A stretch of 21,410 nt of DNA from Prevotellaceae bacterium (GCA_031258755.1 JAIRMK010000028.1:1-21410), one strand, 5' to 3'. Counted from the first letter of the stretch, positions 6,302 to 13,629 are shown. Translations and numbers: made by a program. The notes: a model not told the origin generated them from the sequence alone.

Positions 6302-6847
6302 TTATAACTTAATTACTTCGTGGTAGTATGGCTCTATTCGTGCCCGTTCATTTACGCGCTCTTGTGCCTGCTTGAGGCGGTCGAACTGTTGTAGTTCGCG
6401 CCGCCGCCGCTCAATGTTGTCGGTGGTACGGAAAAGGATCAGGCGCGACAGGAACGTCAGGAATGCGGGCGGTATCTCCGAAAAGCCATGGCACACGAAA
6501 ATAATATCGGTCATGTGCTGGCGGCGAGAGATGAGAAACCGGCGCATTAAGAAATGTGTGGTTGCCGGCACATAATCGCGCAGCTCTTCAAAGACAAGGC
6601 TACCGTTGAAAAAAAACTTTTCCGTGCGCTCTAATGTTTCGGACAGCGGGAAGATGTGCCGGCAAATGCCCTTGAATTTGAAATCGGCTGCCGACGCCAG
6701 TTCATTTACCGGATATTCTTCCCATTCGTTGTCGTGTGGCGTAAAGATGAGCGACCGGCCGCCAATGGCCGTAATTATTTTTTTTACGGCCGTGCTTTTC
6801 CCGGTTCCGTTGGTGCCCACAATGCCGATGAGTTCACAGGCCCTCAT
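6302..6847 (-). CDS. Short P-loop ATPase, candidate genome-packaging ATPase
   Basis: The start at 6847 overlaps the upstream stop as ATGA, giving 181 residues. The open frame reaches 6916 but that overlaps the previous gene. The Walker A motif is GTNGTGKST (11-19), right at the N-terminus as in FtsK/HerA-type viral packaging ATPases and Zot-like proteins. SLVFEEL (83-89) is the Walker B with paired Glu. RRQHMTDIIFVCHGFSEIP (108-126) looks like the arginine/sensor region, where filamentous- and tailless-phage ATPases have a similar strand. It is shorter than most family members (usually 200 or more). No TM segment is present. In context, packaging DNA into a preformed capsid is the best guess; a Zot-like export role is the alternative. 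Confidence 0.65.
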   Translation of the reverse strand: MRACELIGIVGTNGTGKSTAVKKIITAIGGRSLIFTPHDNEWEEYPVNELASAADFKFKGICRHIFPLSETLERTEKFFFNGSLVFEELRDYVPATTHFLMRRFLISRRQHMTDIIFVCHGFSEIPPAFLTFLSRLILFRTTDNIERRRRELQQFDRLKQAQERVNERARIEPYYHEVIKL

Positions 6848-7395
6848 ATCACTGTTTCGGTAGGCGTTACAGGTTCCGGCGCCGGATTGCCGGTCTTCGT
6901 CTGTTGCGCCTTCCATTCCTTCCGGTCGTCCATGGCTCGCTGGATGATGGGCATGTAAACCATAACCACCACAAACAGCAACATGAAGCCCGGCGGAATG
7001 TCCACCGATTTCCCTTTCAAGTATTCGGCCAGGTGCGGCTTTATTATTTGCTTGCTGCTGGCGTCAAGGCGGTATTGTTTCGCGTCCTTCTTCCCGACAA
7101 ACGACAAGGCAAACGAGGCGGATCCGTCCACAAAATCAATAATCTGTGCGGCGGCCACGCTGGCCTCGCGCTTCATTTCCGTTTCGGTCGGCGGGGATTC
7201 CGGCGCCGGATCCGGCGCATCGTCGTTGAGATTGGGAACATCAAACAGCTGCTTTGGCTCGCGCAAGTCAGTCACCAGCTCATCCACCGTTCCGGGTTGG
7301 AAGTTAAACAGCGAATCGGTTTGCGCGGTGGTTACACGTTCCACGCGTGCACCTGCCGGCCCCGGCGTTTCAGGTTTGAGATTTAGTAGACCCAT
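6844..7395 (-). CDS. Single-TM protein of unknown function (183 aa)
   Basis: Residues 1-75 are Pro/Asp-rich and probably disordered. Residues 76-130 look helical, with SASFALSFVGKKDAKQYRL. A membrane segment at about 137-153 (GFMLLFVVVMVYMPIIQ) is followed by a charged, Pro-rich tail. The stop overlaps the ATPase start (ATGA). Coupling to the ATPase gene suggests it could be the membrane partner of packaging at the capsid vertex, as small membrane proteins are in PRD1. That is inference; no family is recognised. Confidence 0.65.
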   Translation of the reverse strand: MGLLNLKPETPGPAGARVERVTTAQTDSLFNFQPGTVDELVTDLREPKQLFDVPNLNDDAPDPAPESPPTETEMKREASVAAAQIIDFVDGSASFALSFVGKKDAKQYRLDASSKQIIKPHLAEYLKGKSVDIPPGFMLLFVVVMVYMPIIQRAMDDRKEWKAQQTKTGNPAPEPVTPTETVI

Positions 7396-7666
7396 TGTTT
7401 ATGTTTTTTAGCAGATTCTCGATAAATATTGTAAGGCGGTCGCGCCGGATAATACGGGTAATTTCATTCCGGCTATTGATGCCCACGATGGTTACCCATA
7501 TCTTGTTGTCGTCGATGTCGAGCATCATGGTTATTCCCTGCTCGTTGTCCTGTTTCGGGAACTTGGCGAGGAACGCGATCAGCGCGGGCTCCACTTTCGG
7601 CAAGCCTTTTTTTATTAGCGGCATCAGCGCCGGCATGAATGTGGCTAAGTTCATCATCTTATTCAA
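7370..7666 (-). CDS. Hypothetical protein (98 aa)
   Basis: The N-terminal third (FMPALMPLIKKGLPKVEPALIAFLAKF) is an amphipathic or peripheral-membrane helix. Residues 42-70 look like a beta hairpin (ITMMLDIDDNKIWVTIVG), followed by a basic helix. It overlaps the next gene by 26 bases and the previous one by 8; starting at the internal Met (7657) would remove the latter. No family is recognised. It is probably translated with its neighbours. Confidence 0.6.
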   Translation of the reverse strand: MNKMMNLATFMPALMPLIKKGLPKVEPALIAFLAKFPKQDNEQGITMMLDIDDNKIWVTIVGINSRNEITRIIRRDRLTIFIENLLKNINNGSTKSQT

Positions 7667-8315
7667 ATTGATTTTCGATTTCTACAATACGCGCCGCCGG
7701 CAGGACAGCCAGCGGAAAGAACCATTCCGTCAGGCGTTCCTTGACATACCGGCGGAACATGGACACCAGAAGCACGCCCGGCGTAACGCCTGCGAAGTCG
7801 GCCAACTGCGGATAATGCCCAGCGGCAGCATCGAGCTGCTCACAGGTTTCGGATAGCATGGCGGCGGTGGCGCCGTCGAGTTCCAGCACGATGGCGTTTC
7901 CCGGTAACTTGCCGGATTCCACTTCGGCCGTTAATTCATCCACCCGATGGCGCGAGGCGGCCAGTTGCGCCTGGGCCGTGTCAAGGTCTTTTTGCAAGGC
8001 TTCCACATCGGCGTCATTCAGGAGTTGCACCACCTTTTCATATTGTTCCGAAAGTGATTTGTAGGCCGTCTGTGTGCTGTCGAGTTGCGTGCGGCTGGCG
8101 CTCAATTCGCTTTGCAATTGCAGATATTCCGGACTTTCGGTTACCGAAACAGGCGCGACGGGATCCGGTGCGGGGGACTTGGCTATTTCAAGCAACCTGT
8201 CCATTGCTTCGCGGATAGAAAATCCATCGGCATTGTATCCGTGTGCGGCTAATACGGTGTCGATTTGTTCCGCCATTTCCGGCGTCATTTTTAAGGTATA
8301 ATTTTTTGCATCCAT
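7659..8315 (-). CDS. Coiled-coil protein with RHH-like ends (218 aa)
   Basis: Residues 1-45 (YTLKMTPEMAEQIDTVL, then SIREAMDRLLEIA) resemble a ribbon-helix-helix unit. Residues 60-135 form a long heptad-rich coiled coil full of Gln, Ala and Leu. Residues 140-195 (AIVLELDGATAAMLSETC, then LVSMFRRYVKERL) look like a second copy of the N-terminal pattern. No TM segment is present. This is the first gene of the leftward late operon, with the GTTTACC array directly upstream. It may bind DNA at that array or act as an assembly scaffold; neither is proven. Confidence 0.65.
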   Translation of the reverse strand: MDAKNYTLKMTPEMAEQIDTVLAAHGYNADGFSIREAMDRLLEIAKSPAPDPVAPVSVTESPEYLQLQSELSASRTQLDSTQTAYKSLSEQYEKVVQLLNDADVEALQKDLDTAQAQLAASRHRVDELTAEVESGKLPGNAIVLELDGATAAMLSETCEQLDAAAGHYPQLADFAGVTPGVLLVSMFRRYVKERLTEWFFPLAVLPAARIVEIENQFE

Positions 8316-8351
8316 ATATATAATGTATAATTTATTTTTGCTTTGGTTGTT

Positions 8352-8765
8352 GGTTTACCCTTAAGTTTACTGGTGTTTCCGATTGTTCCGATGTGGGAAA
8401 AATATTTTTTTTGTCTATTTTTACAAAGGGTTTACCATGGTTTACCCATAGTTTACCAAACAGTTTACCGAGTAATTTAAGAATATTACCTAACACGTCT
8501 ATAAGGGTTTATGATGTTTACCTGGCAAATTTTGGAAAAAATACCAGCAGTCGGCATAAAAAACCGTAAAAAACCATAAAAAAACGTAGAAGAATTAATA
8601 TTACCCTTGAATTACCTGCTGTTTTTGTGTGAATTTCTATTAAAAGGCGCAAGTTTATTAGGGTTTACCAAGGTTTACCAAAAAATTACCTGAGGTTTAC
8701 CTGTGGTAATATAGAAATTACCTCCGGCTGACCTGTTTGGTCTATAATGGTTTACATGGTAAACC
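8352..8765. repeat. GTTTACC repeat array, candidate origin or operator
   Basis: Nine exact GTTTACC copies lie on the plus strand, starting at 8353, 8430, 8440, 8451, 8463, 8516, 8663, 8673 and 8695. Several ATTACC variants lie among them (8485, 8600, 8611, 8685 and 8718 areas). The array ends in an inverted pair, GGTTTAC/GTAAACC at 8749-8755 and 8759-8765. A-rich runs lie in the middle (8560-8590). The region has no other gene from 8316 to 8741. Dense direct repeats plus A+T-rich DNA beside a small HTH gene and near a primase-helicase gene fit an iteron-type origin. A regulatory operator array for the late operon is the alternative. A deleted copy lies at 16990-17151. Confidence 0.75.
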
Positions 8766-8948
8766 TGTCTTGTTATCCTGATGTATTCCGTAATACTCGC
8801 AGAACTCGTGCACGGTAACAGGCTGGTAGCGGCCGTTGCGGAGCTTCTTTTTGCCGAGCGCGTCGCGCACCAGTGCAATGCGGGTATATGCGGCCGATGG
8901 GCGCAGGTGCATCAGCCGTTGGGCCTCTTTGATGGTGATAAAATCCAT
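8742..8948 (-). CDS. Small winged-HTH/excisionase-like DNA-binding protein (68 aa)
   Basis: The protein starts MDFITIKEAQRLMHLRPSAA, the usual opening of excisionase/MerR-like HTH_17 proteins. It continues with a basic stretch (GKKKLRNGRYQPV) and EFCEYYGI. Its last codons overlap the inverted GGTTTAC/GTAAACC pair of the repeat array. It is flanked by two repeat-rich noncoding regions, so it is the obvious candidate to bind one of them as a regulator, origin-binding or excision protein. No integrase is nearby, which weakens the pure excisionase reading. Confidence 0.65.
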   Translation of the reverse strand: MDFITIKEAQRLMHLRPSAAYTRIALVRDALGKKKLRNGRYQPVTVHEFCEYYGIHQDNKTGLPCKPL

Positions 8949-9321
8949 ATCAGTAATTTTTTAAAGTCATTTTTTTTCACACACAGCGGTATTAAAGTTT
9001 TTCCCGAAAAAAACGAAAAATCGTAATAAATGCCAACAATTCGCTGTTTTATAACGCATTATAGCGTTACAAGAAGTATTACAAAATTTCCTGACTTGTA
9101 ATTTGTAACGGAGATTTATGTTACAAATTACAAATTTTCTCTTCGACAATTTATTTTGTAAAAATTTTGTAGCACTATAATTCATTGATTTTCTTTTATT
9201 TATATTATTTTATTACAAATTACAAAAAAAATAGATAGTAAAAATGTGCTGTGTTTTTCCTCTTGTGCCATTACAGTTACATGTTTCATATTGTTGTTTC
9301 CCCGGGGTACGGGGTGTTTGT
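8949..9321. repeat. A+T-rich intergenic region with three 13-bp repeats and a palindrome
   Basis: No gene is seen in these 373 bases. TTACAAATTACAA occurs at 9121-9133 and 9213-9225 and in inverted form at 9096-9108, all exact. TAACGC/GCGTTA at 9052-9069 is an 18-bp palindrome. The stretch is very A+T-rich. It lies after the primase-helicase stop and before the small HTH gene, so it should contain that gene's promoter and may be part of an origin. A weak CCCCG/CGGGG hairpin at 9300-9314 is followed by TGTTTGTTT on the plus strand. Confidence 0.75.
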
Positions 9322-12300
9322 TTATATGGGCAAATCATCATCCGGGTCAAATAATGCCGGGACGGCCGGCGGTGATGCCGGTGTGTCTGCCGGCAGGTCC
9401 TGTTTGGCGACAATATAAAAACATTCCATTGAGCGCATTTCTCCGTGTATATGCTTCATTATGCGTTTGTTTTGGTGGTCGGTGAATTTATCCGGCGGGT
9501 TGAACGTGTATCCATAATAGCGGCACCAGGCCTCCACGTGTTCTTTGAACTTGTTTATACGGAAGTCGTTTCGTTGTTTGCTCGACAGGTTCTCTACAAA
9601 GTTCTTATAGGCATATTCTTTCACGATGTAGCAGTTGAACCATCCTTCATCGGCGGGGGCAATATCGCCGGCGCTCTCCGGCCGGGGACGGAAATAGACG
9701 TTTGCCCACTTGAAGAAATCATCCGTCTTGCCGACGCCCGCCTGCATCTCGCGGCGCAGTTCCCGGCGCACAATGTTCGCCATCGGCGGGTTTATCTTGT
9801 AAAACCGCATGGGTAACTGGATGCAATGGGCCATCAGGTTGTAGAATTTCAGCCATTCGTCGGGCGTGAAGTCGTCGTATAGTTGCCGGCCGAATTTAAC
9901 ATCGGGTTTGCGGGTTTCGAGGTAGTCATTTTTATCGGTTTTTTCATGGTAATAGTCAGAGGCAACCTCGTAGAGGATGCGGGCGATGGTTGATGCATCG
10001 GTGTTCTTCAACTCAAAATTGGTAGAAATACTCATTTTGCCACTGTACCGGTATTCGAGATCGAAGGCGCTGTAATTTTTTGGGTTGATCTTGCGAAAGC
10101 CGGTGATCTCGGTATAAAAATAGTCGAACAGGCCAAACTCGGCGAAGTCATCCACTTCAATGTTGTTGTGAAATTCGGTGTATCCATCGTAAATGAATTT
10201 GAAGCTGTCGGCATTATCCAGCTCGCGGCCACCGACGCAGAACGTCGGGCGGACAAAGCGCGTAGCCCATGTTTTTACGGACTTGCCGGAGCGCCCGGAA
10301 CTATTGCCGACCTCACTGATTTTATAATCCATCGTGAACACCACCCACGCCCTGGCGGGGTCTTTGTATTCGCTGCACAGGTAGCCATAAACAAATAGCA
10401 GGTTGGCCAGCGCCAGCTGCTCCTCTTTGCGTTCGTCATCGGTAAGGGGTTCGCCACGCTCCATTTCCTTTCGCCAGTGCAGGCGTGACATGTCGCGCAG
10501 GAAGCGGGCGAAAACAAAATCATTGTCGTGGATGGTAACCATATAGCGGTCAAGTTCGGGAAAGTCGGCGAGTTCGGCGTTCATGGCTTCGCGGTCTTCA
10601 GGCGTGGCCGCGGCGTCGCGACGTTCGAGTAGAGCCCGGTATTCCGGCGTGGCAGTGACTTCTATTGGCGGCCGATCGAGCACGCGGATGTTCGTGTGCG
10701 GAAGGACGTGCGAAATGATTTTGTTGCCCATTGGCAGCGCACCCAAAATATAGTTCGGCACATCATCCTGCCGGATCATCCTGATTTCGGCGGGCGTTAT
10801 TTTCATGGACATGCCGTTGGCGAAATGCAGGTATTCCACATTGCGCGAGGCATTGCGGAAGTTGATGTCTATTTCCGGCAGGCCTTCCATGTTGGCCTCC
10901 GTGATTTGGTTGGATGTATTGATTTTATCCAGGAGCGGCAAAATGTTCATCATCTTTTTGCGCTCAATCCAGCGTTTTGTGAACTCTTTGACCTCACTTT
11001 TGATTTTATCGGGCGCAATGAGGCGGAACACTTTACCATCGAGCTTTACGTACATGTAATCGGCTTTACGGACGTATGATTTTGCGATTTTGTAGAACCC
11101 ATTCAGCCGCAGGAAAAAGTAAAAATTTTCCATCGAGAAATTGTAGGAACGTTTACCCTGTTTGTCCTTTGTTTTCGACCAGAAGCGGGCGCGGCGGGCA
11201 TTGGTTTTCAAGACCCGGAAATCGTAGGCGGTTTCGTCCTTGTTCTTTCCCGACAGGTTGATAAAATCTTTCAAATCCTTGCAGGCATTACCGCGCCAGT
11301 CTTTGCGGGCAGCAATCCACACGGGCAGGGCGATATTGAAGATGTTGATATGGCGGAGGGCGTTCCGTTCGGCTTCACGCTGGCCGGTGGCGTCCAAATC
11401 CATGATTTGGTAATGGTTTTCGCAATACTGGTCGATGTCGGCATACTGGGCGGCGTCAATCGTGGCGCTCTCGCTGTTGAGCCAATACACATGGAAACCC
11501 AACGACGCCAGGTTGAGGGCGTCGGTTTCGCCGGAACAGCGGAACAGGTCTTTAACAATCCGTTTTTCTTTTTTCGGCTCATCAGCGCCGGTATCATCCT
11601 CGTTGGGTTGAAATGATCCATCGCCGGCAACGACCAAATCGGGTTCCTCCTCGTCGTCGCGGTTAAATTCGCTTTCGGTTTTCAGCAACTGCTCCATACC
11701 AAAGACGTAGTTTTTGGGCTTTTCGCCAATATACATGAAACGGTACCGTTTCTCTATTTCCATTGGGCGGTATAGCTTTTTGAACGTTTTGTAATCGAAC
11801 AGGTAAATGGGATAATCGGGCGTAGCGGAAAAAATGTGTACCACGTTCCGCTTCAGTTTGTCGCTGTGGCCGCAATATTCGTACTGCTCCACCGTGCGGC
11901 AATTAAATTCGGCCAGGAGTTCGGGTGTTACATAGCGCCCGATGATCTTTAATTCTTCGGGGGTGGGGGTTTGGCGAAAGGCAAAGCGGTATTCGCCGGG
12001 TTTATCGTCGGCGGTCATCTCGCGGAGCGCATATCCGGGCTTGCGGACAGCGGCTCGGAAACCCTCGCGCGGCGCACGGTGCAAAACGACTTCAGAAATG
12101 AATTTGAGCGCGTCGTAATATTGCAATCCCTCGCGGTACATCACCCAATCCACCGGCGACATGCCGTTAATGGCTGACTGGTCGCCAAAATCGGTAATGC
12201 GCCACAGGCTTTGGTAGTAGCTCAATTTCGCGGATGCTGTTTTTTCGTCTGTCCGTATTTTGAATTTATGACGCGGATCGGTCAGCTTCCCGGCCGCGTC

Positions 12301-12372
12301 TGGAAAATAATATTCAAATATCGTCAGTCCGTCGCGGGTAGCCGCGTAAAGTTCTTTGAGGTCGAAGTACAT
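9322..12372 (-). CDS. Primase-helicase replication protein (1016 aa)
   Basis: Three parts can be seen. Residues 15-80 resemble a primase N-terminal lid without zinc ligands (FKIRTDEKTASAKL, WRITDFGDQ). A Toprim-like core spans about 272-372, with E282 in GETDAL, DLDATG at 325-330 and KDLKDF at 365-370. A superfamily-3-like helicase follows, with Walker A GNSSGRSGKS (689-698), Walker B IEVDD (738-742) and MSISTNF (780-786) as motif C. Such fused proteins start and unwind DNA for phage or plasmid replication. The C-terminal 180 residues look like a DNA-binding tail. The gene stands alone, 370 bases from the small HTH gene, with a plus-strand RNA candidate at its 5' side. It is likely the element's only replication enzyme; no polymerase is visible. 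Confidence 0.8.
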   Translation of the reverse strand: MYFDLKELYAATRDGLTIFEYYFPDAAGKLTDPRHKFKIRTDEKTASAKLSYYQSLWRITDFGDQSAINGMSPVDWVMYREGLQYYDALKFISEVVLHRAPREGFRAAVRKPGYALREMTADDKPGEYRFAFRQTPTPEELKIIGRYVTPELLAEFNCRTVEQYEYCGHSDKLKRNVVHIFSATPDYPIYLFDYKTFKKLYRPMEIEKRYRFMYIGEKPKNYVFGMEQLLKTESEFNRDDEEEPDLVVAGDGSFQPNEDDTGADEPKKEKRIVKDLFRCSGETDALNLASLGFHVYWLNSESATIDAAQYADIDQYCENHYQIMDLDATGQREAERNALRHINIFNIALPVWIAARKDWRGNACKDLKDFINLSGKNKDETAYDFRVLKTNARRARFWSKTKDKQGKRSYNFSMENFYFFLRLNGFYKIAKSYVRKADYMYVKLDGKVFRLIAPDKIKSEVKEFTKRWIERKKMMNILPLLDKINTSNQITEANMEGLPEIDINFRNASRNVEYLHFANGMSMKITPAEIRMIRQDDVPNYILGALPMGNKIISHVLPHTNIRVLDRPPIEVTATPEYRALLERRDAAATPEDREAMNAELADFPELDRYMVTIHDNDFVFARFLRDMSRLHWRKEMERGEPLTDDERKEEQLALANLLFVYGYLCSEYKDPARAWVVFTMDYKISEVGNSSGRSGKSVKTWATRFVRPTFCVGGRELDNADSFKFIYDGYTEFHNNIEVDDFAEFGLFDYFYTEITGFRKINPKNYSAFDLEYRYSGKMSISTNFELKNTDASTIARILYEVASDYYHEKTDKNDYLETRKPDVKFGRQLYDDFTPDEWLKFYNLMAHCIQLPMRFYKINPPMANIVRRELRREMQAGVGKTDDFFKWANVYFRPRPESAGDIAPADEGWFNCYIVKEYAYKNFVENLSSKQRNDFRINKFKEHVEAWCRYYGYTFNPPDKFTDHQNKRIMKHIHGEMRSMECFYIVAKQDLPADTPASPPAVPALFDPDDDLPI

Positions 12373-12398
12373 TATTTAGCCGATTAATTTATTTTTTA

Positions 12399-12406
12399 TA
12401 TCTTTG
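12399..12406 (+). promoter_or_regulatory. TAnnTTTG -7 element before a plus-strand RNA
   Basis: TATCTTTG fits the Bacteroidetes -7 consensus and is the same variant as at 6167-6174. The -33 side is weak (TTAG at 12376-12379). Transcription would begin near 12413, divergent from the primase-helicase gene. Confidence 0.55.
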
Positions 12407-12412
12407 TCCGTG

Positions 12413-12545
12413 AAAAGGGTTTTACTTTGATTATACCGCTTCCCTGACGGATCCACGTGAAATCTGAAAGGGACGTAATTAAGTGCAGGGCGTGGGTTAT
12501 TGCACGAGGAACTGAGGGCACCTCTAAAAAGTAAACCCTTTTTTT
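12413..12545 (+). ncRNA. Structured RNA candidate, about 130 nt, own promoter and terminator
   Basis: The 5' end AAAGGGTTTTAC (12414-12425) pairs with the 3' end GTAAACCCTTT (12531-12541) with one bulged T, closing the whole molecule. Seven T residues follow, so the closing stem doubles as a terminator. Inside, TCCCT/AGGGA encloses a left arm, GTGCA/TGCAC (12483-12505 area) forms a hairpin, and GAGG/CCTC forms another. No coding frame fits. It is transcribed away from the primase-helicase gene, whose start lies 40 bases to the left. Possible roles are replication control, a 6S-like RNA or a phage RNA; no Rfam family is recognised with certainty. Confidence 0.6.
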
Positions 12546-12546
12546 A
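12526..12546 (+). terminator. Terminator of the plus-strand RNA candidate
   Basis: GTAAACCC is followed by seven T residues. The 5' half of the stem is at 12414-12425, so the hairpin spans the entire RNA. It lies against the 3' end of the leftward BECR-like gene, between two converging transcripts. Confidence 0.5.
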
Positions 12547-12921
12547 TTTAACCGGCCACAACAATTTTTCTTCCTTCAGGAATGTTTTCCGCACAATGGT
12601 GGCCGTTTTCACCTCATAAAATCCCTGCTTGAGCACCAAATTCAGTTCAATGGCCGTAACTTTCGGCTTTCCGTTGTAGATGACCAGTAACAAGGAAGTG
12701 CTGGCGCCTTTGTAAATTCGGTTGTAATTATTTACAACTAATTTGACAAAAGTCAGCGCATCGAAGCCCAATGCCCTCAATTCTTTATCGTGCCTCATAA
12801 AGATATGCCGCAAATGGTTATCGTCAATGTAAATGTCGGCAGCTTTGCGGCGGATAGTTTTTGCTACCGGCAGTGAAAGCCGGCCTACTTTGGTGTAGTT
12901 GTTTGGGAGTTTTTGTTTCAT
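12544..12921 (-). CDS. BECR-fold (PBECR-like) nuclease candidate (125 aa)
   Basis: The pattern IDDNHLRHIFMRHDKEL (32-48), a helix, NNYNRIYKG (64-72), beta strands, then FYEVKTATIVRKTFLKEEKLLW (101-122) resembles the phage Barnase-EndoU-ColicinE5/D-RelE group (PBECR). In that group a His near the start and a late Thr/Arg/Lys patch (here T106, R111, K112) form the RNA-cutting site. These domains usually sit at the end of phage MuF-type polyproteins; here the domain stands alone. It is the last gene of the leftward early/lysis operon. No antitoxin partner is evident beside it. The family link is pattern memory only. Confidence 0.45.
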   Translation of the reverse strand: MKQKLPNNYTKVGRLSLPVAKTIRRKAADIYIDDNHLRHIFMRHDKELRALGFDALTFVKLVVNNYNRIYKGASTSLLLVIYNGKPKVTAIELNLVLKQGFYEVKTATIVRKTFLKEEKLLWPVK

Positions 12922-12925
12922 CGTG

Positions 12926-13408
12926 TTATTTTTTTAAAGTATAGACTATCCATAATACGCCGGCGGCGACCGTCGCCACGCCTGTCCAGAAAAACAGTTT
13001 TTCCCACCACCGGTATTGGCGCGGCACTTCCTTGATGATGACTTCGGCTTCGGAGCGTCGTTGCACGGTTTCCGTGGTGCGGTCGGTGAGGGCGGCCTCG
13101 ATGGTGGCGGCCGGCTTCACCGCCGCGGTGACGGTTGCCACATTGTCGGCCAGTCCGGTGCGGGCTTCGATCAGCTGTCCGTTCAAGGTTTCGATTTGCC
13201 GGAGCAATACCTGTCCGGTACTGTCACATTCGAGGTACAGCTGGACGGCGGCGCTGTCGGGCGGCAGCTGGATGAGCGTGTCGCGCGTGATGTAGCGCAC
13301 GGTGGTGGCGGTGCTGTCGGTAACGGTTTTGGTGACGTACAACGTGCGGGTGCAGCCGGCGGCCAGCCACAGTAGCAGCAGGCAGTAACAGTAGGCAGTA
13401 TTTTTCAT
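12926..13408 (-). CDS. Predicted unimolecular spanin (160 aa)
   Basis: The N-terminus has a hydrophobic stretch ending in the lipobox LAAGC with C19, so it is a lipoprotein. After the Cys come T-R-T, not the K-D/E-D/E surface signal, so it should face the periplasm. Residues 20-132 are Thr/Ala-rich and partly helical. A C-terminal membrane segment lies at about 138-157 (FFWTGVATVAAGVLWIVYTL), ending in KK. Outer-membrane lipid anchor at one end and inner-membrane TM at the other is the signature of u-spanins, which fuse the two membranes in the last lysis step. Many Bacteroidetes phages have a similar short protein. It lies beside small genes and the LRAT-like gene. The layout is clear; the function is inferred. 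Confidence 0.65.
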   Translation of the reverse strand: MKNTAYCYCLLLLWLAAGCTRTLYVTKTVTDSTATTVRYITRDTLIQLPPDSAAVQLYLECDSTGQVLLRQIETLNGQLIEARTGLADNVATVTAAVKPAATIEAALTDRTTETVQRRSEAEVIIKEVPRQYRWWEKLFFWTGVATVAAGVLWIVYTLKK

Positions 13409-13413
13409 GATGT

Positions 13414-13629
13414 TTATATTTGACTTCCATTAGCAGTTACAAACTGTAATATTTTCTGTATTTCAGAATCATAATTATCGAATTTTCCAGTCCAATAATA
13501 ATTTTTTCTTACTACCTGTATCTTCCTCACATCCTTACAGTTTCCGGGCATTTCGGCGGTCGTGGTAATGCTTTCGAGTTTGCCATCTTTGTCGAATAGC
13601 AGTTTTGCGTTTTTGAGTTTGTAGTTCAT
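13414..13629 (-). CDS. Hypothetical protein (71 aa)
   Basis: The frame is open to 13695, but a start at 13629 (MNYKLKNAKLLF) removes a 50-base overlap with the upstream gene and follows a purine-poor A+T-rich spacer, so I prefer it. The protein alternates short beta-like segments with charged turns (KDGKLESITTTAEM, RKIQVVRKNYYW) and ends in a helix. It is soluble. No family is recognised. Confidence 0.6.
   Translation of the reverse strand: MNYKLKNAKLLFDKDGKLESITTTAEMPGNCKDVRKIQVVRKNYYWTGKFDNYDSEIQKILQFVTANGSQI

Noticed and set aside
6904..7411. Plus-strand frames of 140-160 residues opposite the 183-residue gene
   Set aside because: Arg/His/Gly-rich composition typical of antisense shadows; the leftward frame has a TM segment and coupled neighbours.
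8352..8765. GTTTACC repeats as a CRISPR array
   Set aside because: Repeats are only 7 bases and spaced from about 10 to 140 bases with no uniform spacers.
8675..8878. 67-residue minus-strand frame resembling one at 17069-17251
   Set aside because: The likeness comes from the DNA repeat; each frame overlaps a better gene (HTH protein, VapC).
9445..12177. Plus- and minus-strand frames within the primase-helicase gene
   Set aside because: They are shadows of a long, domain-rich gene in another frame.
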